Assembly: GCF_013391695.1 (NCBI RefSeq)
Contig: NZ_JACBGH010000005.1
Span: 62,001 to 126,000, forward strand
Source: Thiomicrorhabdus cannonii
Lineage (GTDB): Bacteria > Pseudomonadota > Gammaproteobacteria > Thiomicrospirales > Thiomicrospiraceae
Direction: 5' to 3'
Length of the DNA: 64,000 nt
Part shown: in pieces, positions 8,664 through 15,248 of the stretch
Numbering within the stretch: position 1 is the stretch's first letter
How the letters are laid out: each line of letters opens with the position of its first letter
Notes under the pieces: model-generated
The model's input: the letters and a program-made list of their open reading frames with translations, nothing else
Told to the model about the DNA's origin: nothing
The model's database searches: none
Program-made: the position numbers and the translations under genes

Positions 8664-10178
8664 TTGGAAGCAGAAAGCCTGAAGAGACCAGTTGTCTCAG
8701 AACTCTTGTCCCCCGCGGGCACCCTCAAAAACATGGAATACGCCTTCGCTTACGGCGCCGATGCGGTTTACGCCGGCCAGCCGCGTTACAGCCTGCGCGT
8801 GCGCAATAACGAGTTTGATGAAGAAAATCTGGAAAAGGGCATCAAGCGCGCCCATGAACTCGGCAAAAAGTTCTATGTGGTGTCGAACATCGCCGCGCAC
8901 AACTCCAAGGTCAACACCTACATGAAGGACATCGCGCCGATTATCGCCATGAAACCGGACGCATTGATTATGTCCGATCCCGGCCTGATTGCGATGGTGC
9001 ATGCCGAATATCCGGAGCAGGAAATCCATCTGTCGGTGCAGTCCAATGCGGTCAACTGGGCCACAGTCAAATTCTGGTACAACAACGGCGTGCGCCGCGT
9101 GGTGCTGTCGCGCGAACTGTCGATTGCCGAAATCCGCGAAATCCGCGAAAAAGTACCGGAAATGGAATTGGAAGTTTTCGTGCACGGCGCGCTGTGTATC
9201 GCCTATTCAGGCCGTTGTCTGCTGTCGGGTTACATCAACAAGCGCGACGCCAACCAAGGCACCTGCACCAACGCCTGCCGCTGGAACTACAACACCTACG
9301 AAGCCAAAGAGGACGAATCCGGCGATGTGGTCGGCGTCAGAGTCGAAAACATTACCGATCTGACCGGCACGACCGGTCGCAATGCTCCCGAACAGAATAT
9401 TTACAATCCAACATTGGGTGAAGGTGAAACCACCGACCAGATGATGCTGTTGGAAGAAGAGGGGCGTCCGGGCGAACTGATGCCGGCGTTTGAAGACGAG
9501 CACGGCACTTACATCATGAACTCCAAGGATTTGCGTGCCGTCGAGCTGATTCCGGAACTGGTCGATATGGGCGTTCACTCCTTGAAGATCGAAGGGCGTA
9601 CCAAGTCGCATTATTATGTGGCGCGTACCGCGCAGGTCTATCGCAAGGCGATTGACGATGCGTTGGCCGGCAAACCGTTTGACCGTTCATTGCTGGATGA
9701 CCTGGAAAGCCTGGCAAGCCGTGGTTATACCGAAGGCTTCCTGCGTCGCCACGTGCATTCCGAATACCAAAACTACGAATACGGCGTGTCTAAATCCGAG
9801 CGCCAGCGTTTTGTGGGCGAGGTGGTGGATGTGGTCGAGCGCGACGGGCGTTCGCTGCTGGAAATCGACGTTAAAAACAAATTCTGCGTGGGCGATTCGC
9901 TGGAGATTATGACCCCGGCGGGCAATGTGTCGCTGGTGCTGGATCACATGCAGACCCATCACGATGAAGTGGTCGATTGTGCATTGGGTTCCGGCTGGCG
10001 CGTGCGTATTCCGAATCCGTTCAAAGATTTGGATAAAGAAACGCTGCTGTTCGGTCTGATTATGCGTAACGAAGCGTGGGGCGGCGACGTCAAACGCGAT
10101 GCCGCAGCGCGTGAAGCCAAAGCCAAGCAGGATGAAATGGACGCGGCCAACCGCGCCAAAGCCAAGGCAACGGCCTGA
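8664..10178 (+). CDS. trhP: U32-family tRNA hydroxylation protein TrhP (YegQ)
   Basis: A U32-family protein of 504 residues. The family signature VFVHGALCIAYSGRC and four cysteines (178, 185, 201, 205; last pair CTNAC) are present and are expected to hold an iron-sulfur cluster. In E. coli TrhP makes 5-hydroxyuridine at wobble position 34 of certain tRNAs using prephenate. The start is TTG, chosen because AGGAG (8653-8657) is well spaced before it and the next ATG lies inside the first conserved block. A charged, Ala/Lys-rich C-terminal tail and a short insertion near 230-250 make it longer than E. coli YegQ. A YfhL-type ferredoxin gene follows after 15 bases. Confidence 0.9.
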   Translation: MEAESLKRPVVSELLSPAGTLKNMEYAFAYGADAVYAGQPRYSLRVRNNEFDEENLEKGIKRAHELGKKFYVVSNIAAHNSKVNTYMKDIAPIIAMKPDALIMSDPGLIAMVHAEYPEQEIHLSVQSNAVNWATVKFWYNNGVRRVVLSRELSIAEIREIREKVPEMELEVFVHGALCIAYSGRCLLSGYINKRDANQGTCTNACRWNYNTYEAKEDESGDVVGVRVENITDLTGTTGRNAPEQNIYNPTLGEGETTDQMMLLEEEGRPGELMPAFEDEHGTYIMNSKDLRAVELIPELVDMGVHSLKIEGRTKSHYYVARTAQVYRKAIDDALAGKPFDRSLLDDLESLASRGYTEGFLRRHVHSEYQNYEYGVSKSERQRFVGEVVDVVERDGRSLLEIDVKNKFCVGDSLEIMTPAGNVSLVLDHMQTHHDEVVDCALGSGWRVRIPNPFKDLDKETLLFGLIMRNEAWGGDVKRDAAAREAKAKQDEMDAANRAKAKATA

Positions 10179-10193
10179 TTTTAGGATTGGGTT

Positions 10194-10451
10194 ATGGCGT
10201 TAAAAATCATTAAGGGCTGCATTAACTGCGACATGTGCGAGCCGGAGTGTCCCAACAAGGCGATCTCGATGGGTGACAAAATCTACGAGATCAACCCCGA
10301 CCTCTGCACGGAATGCGTCGGGTTTTACGACACCCCAACCTGCATCAGCGTCTGCCCACTGGATTGCATTATCACCGATCCCGAGCGGGTAGAGGATCAC
10401 GAAACCCTCTACGAAAAGTTCAAAGAACTCGTTAAAGCCGATAAGATTTGA
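10194..10451 (+). CDS. yfhL: YfhL-type 2[4Fe-4S] ferredoxin
   Basis: An 85-residue ferredoxin with two cluster motifs. The first is Cys9, 12, 15 and 19 (CINCDMCEPEC); the second begins with Cys38 and Cys41, has an eight-residue loop to Cys50, then CISVC, and Cys58 beyond. The long loop in the second motif marks the Allochromatium/YfhL type of low-potential ferredoxin. It shares an operon with trhP (15-base gap), which suggests it feeds electrons or a cluster to TrhP; that link is inference from adjacency. Confidence 0.93.
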   Translation: MALKIIKGCINCDMCEPECPNKAISMGDKIYEINPDLCTECVGFYDTPTCISVCPLDCIITDPERVEDHETLYEKFKELVKADKI

Positions 10452-10469
10452 ATTTTTGCATAAACTAGA

Positions 10470-10492
10470 AAGCGCCCTTTGGCGCTTTTTTT
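10470..10492 (+). terminator. Rho-independent terminator after yfhL
   Basis: Stem AAGCGCC/GGCGCTT (10470-10476 with 10481-10487), loop CTTT, followed by a T run. Confidence 0.9.
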
Positions 10493-10503
10493 ATACCTCG
10501 CAG

Positions 10504-10522
10504 ACCCGGCCTGTTGAGTTTT
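10504..10522 (+). repeat. dispersed 19-base repeat, forward copy (perfect)
   Basis: Exact ACCCGGCCTGTTGAGTTTT, single and unpaired, downstream of the yfhL terminator and at the distal edge of the integron array. Confidence 0.9.
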
Positions 10523-10567
10523 TGAAATAGAAACAATCAATGGAGTCTGACCCCGTTGATTCATGGT

Positions 10568-10642
10568 AGCTAACGCTTCAAACAGCGGCGCGCTTTAGCG
10601 CGTCCAGCCACGAAGTGGCGTTGCTGCTTTGACTTGTTAGCT
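10568..10642 (-). other. attC site 1 (distal end of array)
   Basis: On the minus strand it begins AGCTAACAAGTCAAAGCAGC and ends CCGCTGTTTGAAGCGTTAGCT; the outer 7-mers AGCTAAC and GTTAGCT are perfect inverse repeats. The inner part can fold into hairpins (CGCCACTTCGTGG and GCGCGCTAAAGCGCGC). Confidence 0.88.
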
Positions 10643-10648
10643 GATTTT

Positions 10649-11539
10649 TCAAATGGCATAGCCTGCACTACGAAGCTCTGTATCTAGCTCGTCTTTCCAG
10701 CTGCCAGCTGCATCCATTGATACATAAACAACTCCACTAATGTCATTCGGAGTTTCAACGCTACCCTTAACCAACGCAGCGACACGCTGGCGCGAAAGCT
10801 TTGCAATCAAATATCCGTGTTCGAATACTACGTTTTGCCTAGCTCTCCATTTGTAACTTAATGAGTCTCTCTTTGCTCCTACATCACATTCCGTATAAAG
10901 AACAATCCCAAAACCCACATTACTGTAGTGATCAATTTTCTCTATAATTGTCCGCCCACCACTGGCTTGCAAATGAAGAATAATTGGTTCTAGACCTTTT
11001 GATTCAACATAAGCCTTAACGTCATTTTTGGCGTACTCATCATGACCATGAACTATAAAGACCTGATTCTTATTGAATTGCTCGCCAGCCTCTGCTGGTT
11101 TGTTTTCAAAAGCAAACTCGGCTTCAGCTTCGGGAACTACAGGAGTTTGTCTAGAGGCTAAGAGCTTACGTAAATCAGCTCTTTTGACAGCCCAATGGGT
11201 GCGGTGAAATTCAAAACTTTCGATACAAAGTTCTAATGTTAAATCTTCGATTTCTTGAGGTGTAAGCACCTCAACATCAGTATCTCTTTCAAACCTAATA
11301 CGGTAATCATAATTTGATCTAGTTATATTTGTGATTGTCGCGACAAAGGCGCCATCTTCATATTGTTCTTGCATCAATAGGGCAGGAAACCCTTTAATCT
11401 CTCCGACATTTTCAGCACTCAGATTTCTAAATCTCATCTGTGTTTCTGAATCGGTATATTCAAGGAATCTTGAAGCAGAAACCGTGATTTCATTTTCTGG
11501 GTCATTTGGACCTATGTATCCAATAATCAGGTTATACAT
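10649..11539 (-). CDS. cassette-borne protein with C-terminal TIR-like domain (Cap12/PycTIR type)
   Basis: A 296-residue protein. Residues about 158-290 form a predicted nucleotide-binding TIR-like domain: VFIVHGHD (160-167), GRTIIEKIDHY (195-205, Glu200 a candidate catalytic acid), then ARQNVVFEHGYLIAKL (233-248). This family occurs as the NAD-cleaving effector in CBASS and Pycsar phage defence. Residues 1-130 form an unrecognised N-terminal domain, joined by an acidic Ala/Glu-rich linker (135-155). AGGAAAACGG precedes the ATG. The stop lies 6 bases before attC1, as expected of a cassette gene. NAD cleavage and defence are inference; no cyclase partner is nearby. Confidence 0.85.
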   Translation of the reverse strand: MYNLIIGYIGPNDPENEITVSASRFLEYTDSETQMRFRNLSAENVGEIKGFPALLMQEQYEDGAFVATITNITRSNYDYRIRFERDTDVEVLTPQEIEDLTLELCIESFEFHRTHWAVKRADLRKLLASRQTPVVPEAEAEFAFENKPAEAGEQFNKNQVFIVHGHDEYAKNDVKAYVESKGLEPIILHLQASGGRTIIEKIDHYSNVGFGIVLYTECDVGAKRDSLSYKWRARQNVVFEHGYLIAKLSRQRVAALVKGSVETPNDISGVVYVSMDAAGSWKDELDTELRSAGYAI

Positions 11540-11553
11540 CCGTTTTCCTATTC

Positions 11554-11614
11554 AGCTAACGTTTAAGCTAACCAGCCGCGCTTTAGCGCGGTCGGGTTGA
11601 GTGAATTGTTATGC
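11554..11614 (-). other. attC site 2
   Basis: On the minus strand it starts GCATAACAATTCACTCAACC and ends GGTTAGCTTAAACGTTAGCT, with central hairpin CCGCGCTAAAGCGCGG. Length 61 bases, typical for attC. Confidence 0.92.
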
Positions 11615-11619
11615 ATTTC

Positions 11620-12237
11620 TTACTGATACCTTTCAACTAAAGCATTCCAATATTTGGTTTTTATCTGTTCAACTTTTGCATGGGTAGAATAGTCAGCATG
11701 AATACAAGCCAATATTTCATGCGCAGTTACCCAAATTGCTATTTTAGGGTTATCTAACGTACAGTCTCTACGAGTTAATGACATACCTTTTATTGTGAAA
11801 TTTTCTTTTATTCCATGTCCAAAAGTAGATACAAAGTTTTTCTTCTGCTGTTTATCCAAGCCATCAATGTATTCTGTAAAAGAAAAATTTGTTGAAGAGA
11901 TTGTATGAACCAATTGATTTCTAAGCTCGGCCAGTTTTTTTAAAAACGTAAATTGTTCTTTATTGATTACTTCGAGTTTTTCTAAAAAAACTATTTTTCC
12001 AGACTTTGGATTTGCATATTCTAAATATGATACTGATTCAGTTATTTTTGAGTTACCGAATTTAATAGATAAAGCTTCAGTTGCCACAGCTTCAAATAAT
12101 GCACTTAACTTAATAACGAATGACCAGTCATCCTCAGGTAAAAGTCTTGAATAATAGCCTGATGACAGACCAATATTCTTTTCAAGTTGTGCAATATCCT
12201 TTTCCATTTTTTTATTTATGTCTGTCATTTGATACAT
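11620..12237 (-). CDS. cassette-borne HEPN-like protein
   Basis: A predicted mostly helical protein of 205 residues. ELRNQLVH places an RNxxVH (R-x4-H) motif at 106-111, preceded by a helix with LFEAVATEAL (47-56). This two-helix arrangement is typical of HEPN domains, many of which are metal-independent RNases in toxin and defence systems. The stop is 5 bases from attC2 and the ATG lies 15 bases after the preceding boundary. GGA before the first ATG is the only ribosome-binding signal. The sequence is AT-rich relative to the surroundings. HEPN assignment rests on the motif and helical context only; no partner antitoxin or MNT nucleotidyltransferase is present. Confidence 0.6.
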   Translation of the reverse strand: MYQMTDINKKMEKDIAQLEKNIGLSSGYYSRLLPEDDWSFVIKLSALFEAVATEALSIKFGNSKITESVSYLEYANPKSGKIVFLEKLEVINKEQFTFLKKLAELRNQLVHTISSTNFSFTEYIDGLDKQQKKNFVSTFGHGIKENFTIKGMSLTRRDCTLDNPKIAIWVTAHEILACIHADYSTHAKVEQIKTKYWNALVERYQ

Positions 12238-12252
12238 GAATCCATTTTTAAT

Positions 12253-12314
12253 ACATAACGATAAAACTAAGCGAGCTGCGCTTTAGCGCAGTCCGCTTGA
12301 GTGCCTTGTTATGT
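12253..12314 (-). other. attC site 3
   Basis: On the minus strand it starts ACATAACAAGGCACTCAAGC and ends GCTTAGTTTTATCGTTATGT; the outer 7-mers are perfect inverse repeats. The central hairpin is CTGCGCTAAAGCGCAG. Confidence 0.93.
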
Positions 12315-12382
12315 ACAGAGCTAAACTCTGCACAATGAAATTAGGTGGTTTGCCAGCCTAACTGAATACAAACCGGTTTGCC

Positions 12383-12532
12383 TTACACCTCTGCCAAGAA
12401 CTTTGTAACAACTAAGCTAATAGCTAGTGCTGTCACAGGTTCAAAGCTTACAAGCAATGTAACAAATAATGTTACGAATGCTGGTATACGAAGAGATAAA
12501 GCATCTGAACCCGTTAAAGCTGATTTTGCCAT
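12383..12532 (-). CDS. 49-residue cassette-borne membrane peptide
   Basis: An ATG at 12532, preceded by TTGGAGGATGCCT (a good ribosome-binding site), opens a 49-codon gene ending TAA at 12383-12385. The peptide starts MAKSALTGSDALSLRIPAF and has one or two hydrophobic stretches: VTLFVTLLVSF (residues 20-30) and VTALAISLVVTKFL (33-46). It sits in the correct orientation and place for a cassette gene, 68 bases before attC3. The function is unknown; a small pore-forming toxin, holin-like peptide or regulator would all fit. Confidence 0.6.
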   Translation of the reverse strand: MAKSALTGSDALSLRIPAFVTLFVTLLVSFEPVTALAISLVVTKFLAEV

Positions 12533-12544
12533 AGGCATCCTCCA

Positions 12545-12680
12545 ACTAACGTTACCCTAGGTCTCATGTTGAGTCGGGCTAGGATAGTTCAGACTTTGCT
12601 TCCTATTTAGGTTTTGTCAGTCACTAAGGTGGAAGCAACCCGACTGGTCGGTTGTAGAAGAAGTAACTAACTCCATTCTG
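12545..12680 (-). other. structured untranslated leader in cassette 3
   Basis: Between attC4 and the 49-codon gene lie about 150 bases without a gene. They hold nested inverted repeats: AGTCGGG pairing with CCCGACT, TTGCTTCC with GGAAGCAA, and an imperfect hairpin CAACCGACCAGTCGGGTTG read on the minus strand. It could be a structured RNA, a promoter region or a decayed attC. No standard riboswitch was recognised. Confidence 0.4.
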
Positions 12681-12689
12681 CAAACTGAT

Positions 12690-12750
12690 ACATAACGCTT
12701 GAACTAAGCGGCTGCGCGTTAGCGCAGTCGGCTTAAGTGTTTTGTTATAC
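12690..12750 (-). other. attC site 4
   Basis: On the minus strand it starts GTATAACAAAACACTTAAGCC and ends GCTTAGTTCAAGCGTTATGT; the central hairpin is CTGCGCTAACGCGCAG. It overlaps the 3' end of the membrane protein gene, whose stop codon lies inside the site. Confidence 0.93.
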
Positions 12751-13156
12751 GTAATTTACTGCGATATCTGATTAAGTCTTTAACTTTTAAGTCTTGATTT
12801 AACCAAATGAATTCAAATAAATAAACTGGGGCAGTCAAAACTAATGCAGCCAGAACACCCAAGCTTAGAAATTCTTGGATTGGTTTATAGGCCAACCAAC
12901 CTAAAAACGTTATACAAGTTATAAAAAAAACAACAAACCATGCCTGAGATTTTGCAATTTCGTAATTTATTGCTGATGAACTCCAGCGTATGTTTTTTAT
13001 GGTTTTTAATTTTTTGTATTGATATGCACGATATGACTTTTTGGTTACCGTAGGCAAAACTTTAAATAACCATTGGATTATTTTAGCCACTAAGATAAAA
13101 AATATCCCAGTAAACCACCATTCAATATTTGAAAGATTATTTGCTATTTGTTCCAT
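12719..13156 (-). CDS. cassette-borne membrane protein, unknown function
   Basis: A 145-residue protein with three clear membrane segments: about 13-31 (WWFTGIFFILVAKIIQWLF), 72-91 (WFVVFFITCITFLGWLAY) and 96-119 (LSLGVLAALVLTAPVYLFEFIWL). A basic cytoplasmic-type loop (KKSYRAYQYKKLKTIK) lies between the first two. The C-terminus runs 31 bases into attC4, so the last ten residues are encoded by the recombination site. The gene starts 12 bases after the boundary GTTATAC. It is the first cassette in reading order. I do not recognise the family. Confidence 0.7.
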   Translation of the reverse strand: MEQIANNLSNIEWWFTGIFFILVAKIIQWLFKVLPTVTKKSYRAYQYKKLKTIKNIRWSSSAINYEIAKSQAWFVVFFITCITFLGWLAYKPIQEFLSLGVLAALVLTAPVYLFEFIWLNQDLKVKDLIRYRSKLRITKHLSRLR

Positions 13157-13174
13157 AATTTTCTGTTGTATAAC

Positions 13175-13473
13175 ATTTATTATCAGGCAATATTGCCTAC
13201 CTATTGGGTATTGAGTCTCTTTTCATGTCCAATTTTCCGTGTATCGGGAAAGTTGTTGGTTTGACAGGTTATGCGAAATTTCCCATAAGACCCTGTTATT
13301 TCATGAAAAGCCGCTGTGGTGTAATAATCAGGTTAGGGTAGTTTTATTTGTTGACTTCACCCGATATGAAAAGCAGTTTCACGAATCCTACCTCAAAACG
13401 CTTAAACAAACTAGCTTAAGTACGTATCAAGAGGCTGTTAATTGTTTAGGTTTTTTGAGCGTTTTAAATTTCG
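13175..13473. other. proximal flank of the integron array, no integrase found
   Basis: This is where attI and a divergent intI gene would be expected. No attC or intI-like sequence is visible on either strand. A perfect 14-base palindrome AGGCAATATTGCCT lies at 13184-13197, next to the first recombination boundary, and might be part of an attI remnant. One weak plus-strand frame is described separately. Confidence 0.55.
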
Positions 13474-13487
13474 AACAGGCCGGGTAA
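13239..13487 (+). CDS. doubtful small open frame beside the array
   Basis: A GTG-initiated frame of 82 residues. It has no good ribosome-binding site and no recognised motif; its stop codon lies inside a repeat-derived terminator stem. The part from residue 43 (RYEKQFHESYLKTLKQTSLSTYQEA) is helix-like and could be a fragment of a larger lost gene. It does not resemble an integron integrase. The presence of a plus-strand terminator at its end is the only argument for real expression. Confidence 0.25.
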   Translation: MYRESCWFDRLCEISHKTLLFHEKPLWCNNQVRVVLFVDFTRYEKQFHESYLKTLKQTSLSTYQEAVNCLGFLSVLNFEQAG

Positions 13488-13518
13488 AAGGCACCTTACC
13501 CGGCCTGTTGAGTTTTTT
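13474..13518 (+). terminator. terminator made from two facing copies of the dispersed repeat
   Basis: Reverse core (13474-13485) and a perfect forward copy (13498-13516) form the stem AACAGGCCGGGTAA/TTACCCGGCCTGTT, followed by GAG and six T. Confidence 0.85.
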
Positions 13519-13621
13519 GAAATCAATTTTTTGTGAAAAACGTTGCTATGGCGTTGCACTTGTTGGCTGAGTGGGTAAGATGAAAAACTCGTATTTATCT
13601 CACTCTTTAAAGGAGCAGATT

Positions 13622-14341
13622 ATGTCGTCAACCATGCCGTCAACTATGCAGACTAACGCGCAGCCTAAACTCGAACTGATCAGCTTTAAACTTTGCCCGT
13701 TTGTGCAGCGCGCCGTGGTGGTGTTGAAGCACAAGAACGTCGATTTTGACATCACTTATATCGACCTCAACGAGCCGCCGGAGTGGTTCAAGGCCATTTC
13801 GCCGCTGGGGCAGGTGCCGGTGCTTAAGGTGATGACCTCTGCGGGCACGGAAGTGCTGTTTGAGTCTGCGGTGATTCAGGAGTATGTGGACGAGATTACG
13901 CCGCCGAGCCTGCATCCGGCCGATGCGTTGATTAAAGCCAAGAACCGCGCGTGGATCAGTTTTGGCGGCGAAATTCTGGGCGCGATGCATGGCATGATCA
14001 GCGCCAAAGAGGAGGCGGCCTGCAATGACAAGCGCGCTGCGGTGCAGCAGAGGTTGGCGCGTTTGGAGGCGGCGCACAGTGGCGGCGATTATTTTAACGG
14101 CGCCGACTTTAACCTGATTGACGCGGCCTATGCGCCGATGTTGATGCGTTTGGATTTTATTAAGCAGCTGACCGGTGAGGATTTGCTGGCCGACACGCCC
14201 AAGCTGGCGCATTGGTCGAGTGTATTGCTGGCGCTGCCCAGCGTGCAGAATTCCGTGGTGGAAGGGTTGGTTAATCTGTATGCGATGATGCTGAAAAAAC
14301 TCGACGGCCATTTTGCCTGCAAGCTTAAACCCCGTGATTAA
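13622..14341 (+). CDS. glutathione S-transferase family protein
   Basis: Starting at the ATG at 13622 (AAGGAG ribosome-binding site nine bases upstream) gives 239 residues. The N-terminal thioredoxin-like domain shows FKLCPFVQRAVVVLKHKNV, with a CPFxQR active-site block. SPLGQVPVL and ESAVIQEYVDE are the conserved glutathione-binding segments, and an all-helical C-terminal domain with GADFNLIDAAYAPM follows. The cysteine type recalls omega- or stringent-starvation-like transferases. Substrate unknown. It overlaps the next gene by a few bases. Confidence 0.92.
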   Translation: MSSTMPSTMQTNAQPKLELISFKLCPFVQRAVVVLKHKNVDFDITYIDLNEPPEWFKAISPLGQVPVLKVMTSAGTEVLFESAVIQEYVDEITPPSLHPADALIKAKNRAWISFGGEILGAMHGMISAKEEAACNDKRAAVQQRLARLEAAHSGGDYFNGADFNLIDAAYAPMLMRLDFIKQLTGEDLLADTPKLAHWSSVLLALPSVQNSVVEGLVNLYAMMLKKLDGHFACKLKPRD

Positions 14342-15218
14342 ACCCGCCTTAGCCCGCGCTTTGCAAGCCGGCCTGTTGAGTTTGACGTTTTTGGGAATCG
14401 TGCAGGCACAGCCGCAAACGCCTCAAATCGGGTCAAAACTGACTGGGCTGCCCGAACAGGATTATGCGTGGATTGGCGAGCGCATCTACCAAAACGAGTG
14501 TGCCGGCCAAACCCGCTATTTGACGCATTGGGGCAAAGGCGAGGCGTTTCCGTCGTTTGGAATCGCGCATTTCATCTGGTTTCCCAAAGGCGTGGACGCG
14601 CCTTTTGAGGAAACCTTTCCTGCGCTGTTTGATTTTTTAATGAAAACCTCAACACCACAAACATCTGCACCGCCGTCATGGCTGGCATCGCTGTGGTCTC
14701 AAAACGGGGCGCAGACGGCGGGCTTTGATGCGCCTTGGCAAAGCAAAATACAATTTGAACAGGCCGGGTCCAGCCCGGAAATGGCGGCATTGCGTGACTG
14801 GCTTAGTCAAACCCGCCGCGAACAGGCCGAGTTTGTTGTGCAAAGTTTTCACACTCGCTGGCAGCAAACCGTGCAAACTAAAGCGCAGGCCGAACAGCAG
14901 TCGCTCCAACAAAAGCTATCCCGGCTCATGCAGTTTAAAGCAGGCACCTTTGCAATTGTAGATTACTTTAATTTCAAGGGGATAGGTGGCAATGATAAAG
15001 AACAGTATCAAGGGGTTGGCTGGGGGCTGATAGAGGTATTGCAACAGATGCCCGCCGCGCTCTTTAACCAGCCGGACAATGTTTTGCTGTTGCAAGGATT
15101 TGTGGAAAGTGCCAAGCAACGCCTGCAAACCCGGGTTGATCTGGCGCCGGCGGAAAGAGCCGAATCACGCTGGTTGGCGGGTTGGTTTAAACGATTGGAC
15201 GGCTATTTGAATGAGTAA
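14334..15218 (+). CDS. exported protein of unknown function
   Basis: Starting at GTG 14334, whose GTGATTAA overlaps the glutathione transferase stop, gives 294 residues; a TTG at 14313 is an alternative. A signal peptide ends near FLGIVQA. The mature protein begins with a conserved-looking block, YQNECAGQTRYLTHWGKGEAFPSFGIAHFIWFPKG, and ends in a helical region; DYFNFKGIGGNDKEQYQGVGWGL lies in the middle. The fold of the first block recalls glycan-active or lysozyme-like proteins, but I cannot support a function. Three copies of the dispersed repeat core (14366, 14758, and 14821 with one mismatch) lie within the coding sequence, one of them inside the signal peptide. Confidence 0.7.
   Translation: MIKPALARALQAGLLSLTFLGIVQAQPQTPQIGSKLTGLPEQDYAWIGERIYQNECAGQTRYLTHWGKGEAFPSFGIAHFIWFPKGVDAPFEETFPALFDFLMKTSTPQTSAPPSWLASLWSQNGAQTAGFDAPWQSKIQFEQAGSSPEMAALRDWLSQTRREQAEFVVQSFHTRWQQTVQTKAQAEQQSLQQKLSRLMQFKAGTFAIVDYFNFKGIGGNDKEQYQGVGWGLIEVLQQMPAALFNQPDNVLLLQGFVESAKQRLQTRVDLAPAERAESRWLAGWFKRLDGYLNE
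14366..14384 (+). repeat. dispersed repeat copy inside a signal-peptide coding region
   Basis: AGCCGGCCTGTTGAGTTTG: one mismatch in the core and one in the tail. It encodes part of the hydrophobic stretch QAGLLSLT of the exported protein. Confidence 0.75.
14758..14769 (-). repeat. dispersed repeat core inside coding sequence
   Basis: Exact AACAGGCCGGGT on the plus strand (reverse copy), within the exported protein gene; a one-mismatch copy AACAGGCCGAGT lies at 14821-14832. Confidence 0.8.
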
Positions 15219-15248
15219 ATTTCGCGTTGTTAACAATACAGGATCTTG

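Larger units (their letters stand above)
10568..13174 (-). mobile_element. integron gene-cassette array without recognisable integrase
   Basis: Four attC recombination sites alternate with short genes, all in minus orientation. Each site has inverse core ends (TAAC...GTTA type) and a GCGC-TTAG/CTAA-GCGC-like central hairpin, as in known 59-base elements. Genes start 12-20 bases after a recombination boundary, except the 49-residue peptide gene, which has a longer leader. The array runs from a boundary GTTATAC at 13168-13174 leftwards to attC1. No intI gene is found on either flank, so this is a lone attC cluster (CALIN) or a decayed integron. The cassettes are more AT-rich than the neighbouring genes. 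Confidence 0.9.

Noticed and set aside
10539-10556. GGAGTCTGACCCC near the array as an insertion sequence end
   Set aside because: A single short motif without a facing partner or transposase; not enough to call a mobile element.
12378-12560. Plus-strand frame of 60 codons in cassette 3
   Set aside because: It runs against the cassette orientation and lies opposite the better supported 49-codon membrane peptide.
13239-13487. Integron integrase at the array entry
   Set aside because: The 82-codon frame has no tyrosine-recombinase motifs and no typical IntI N-terminus, so it cannot be called an integrase or its remnant.
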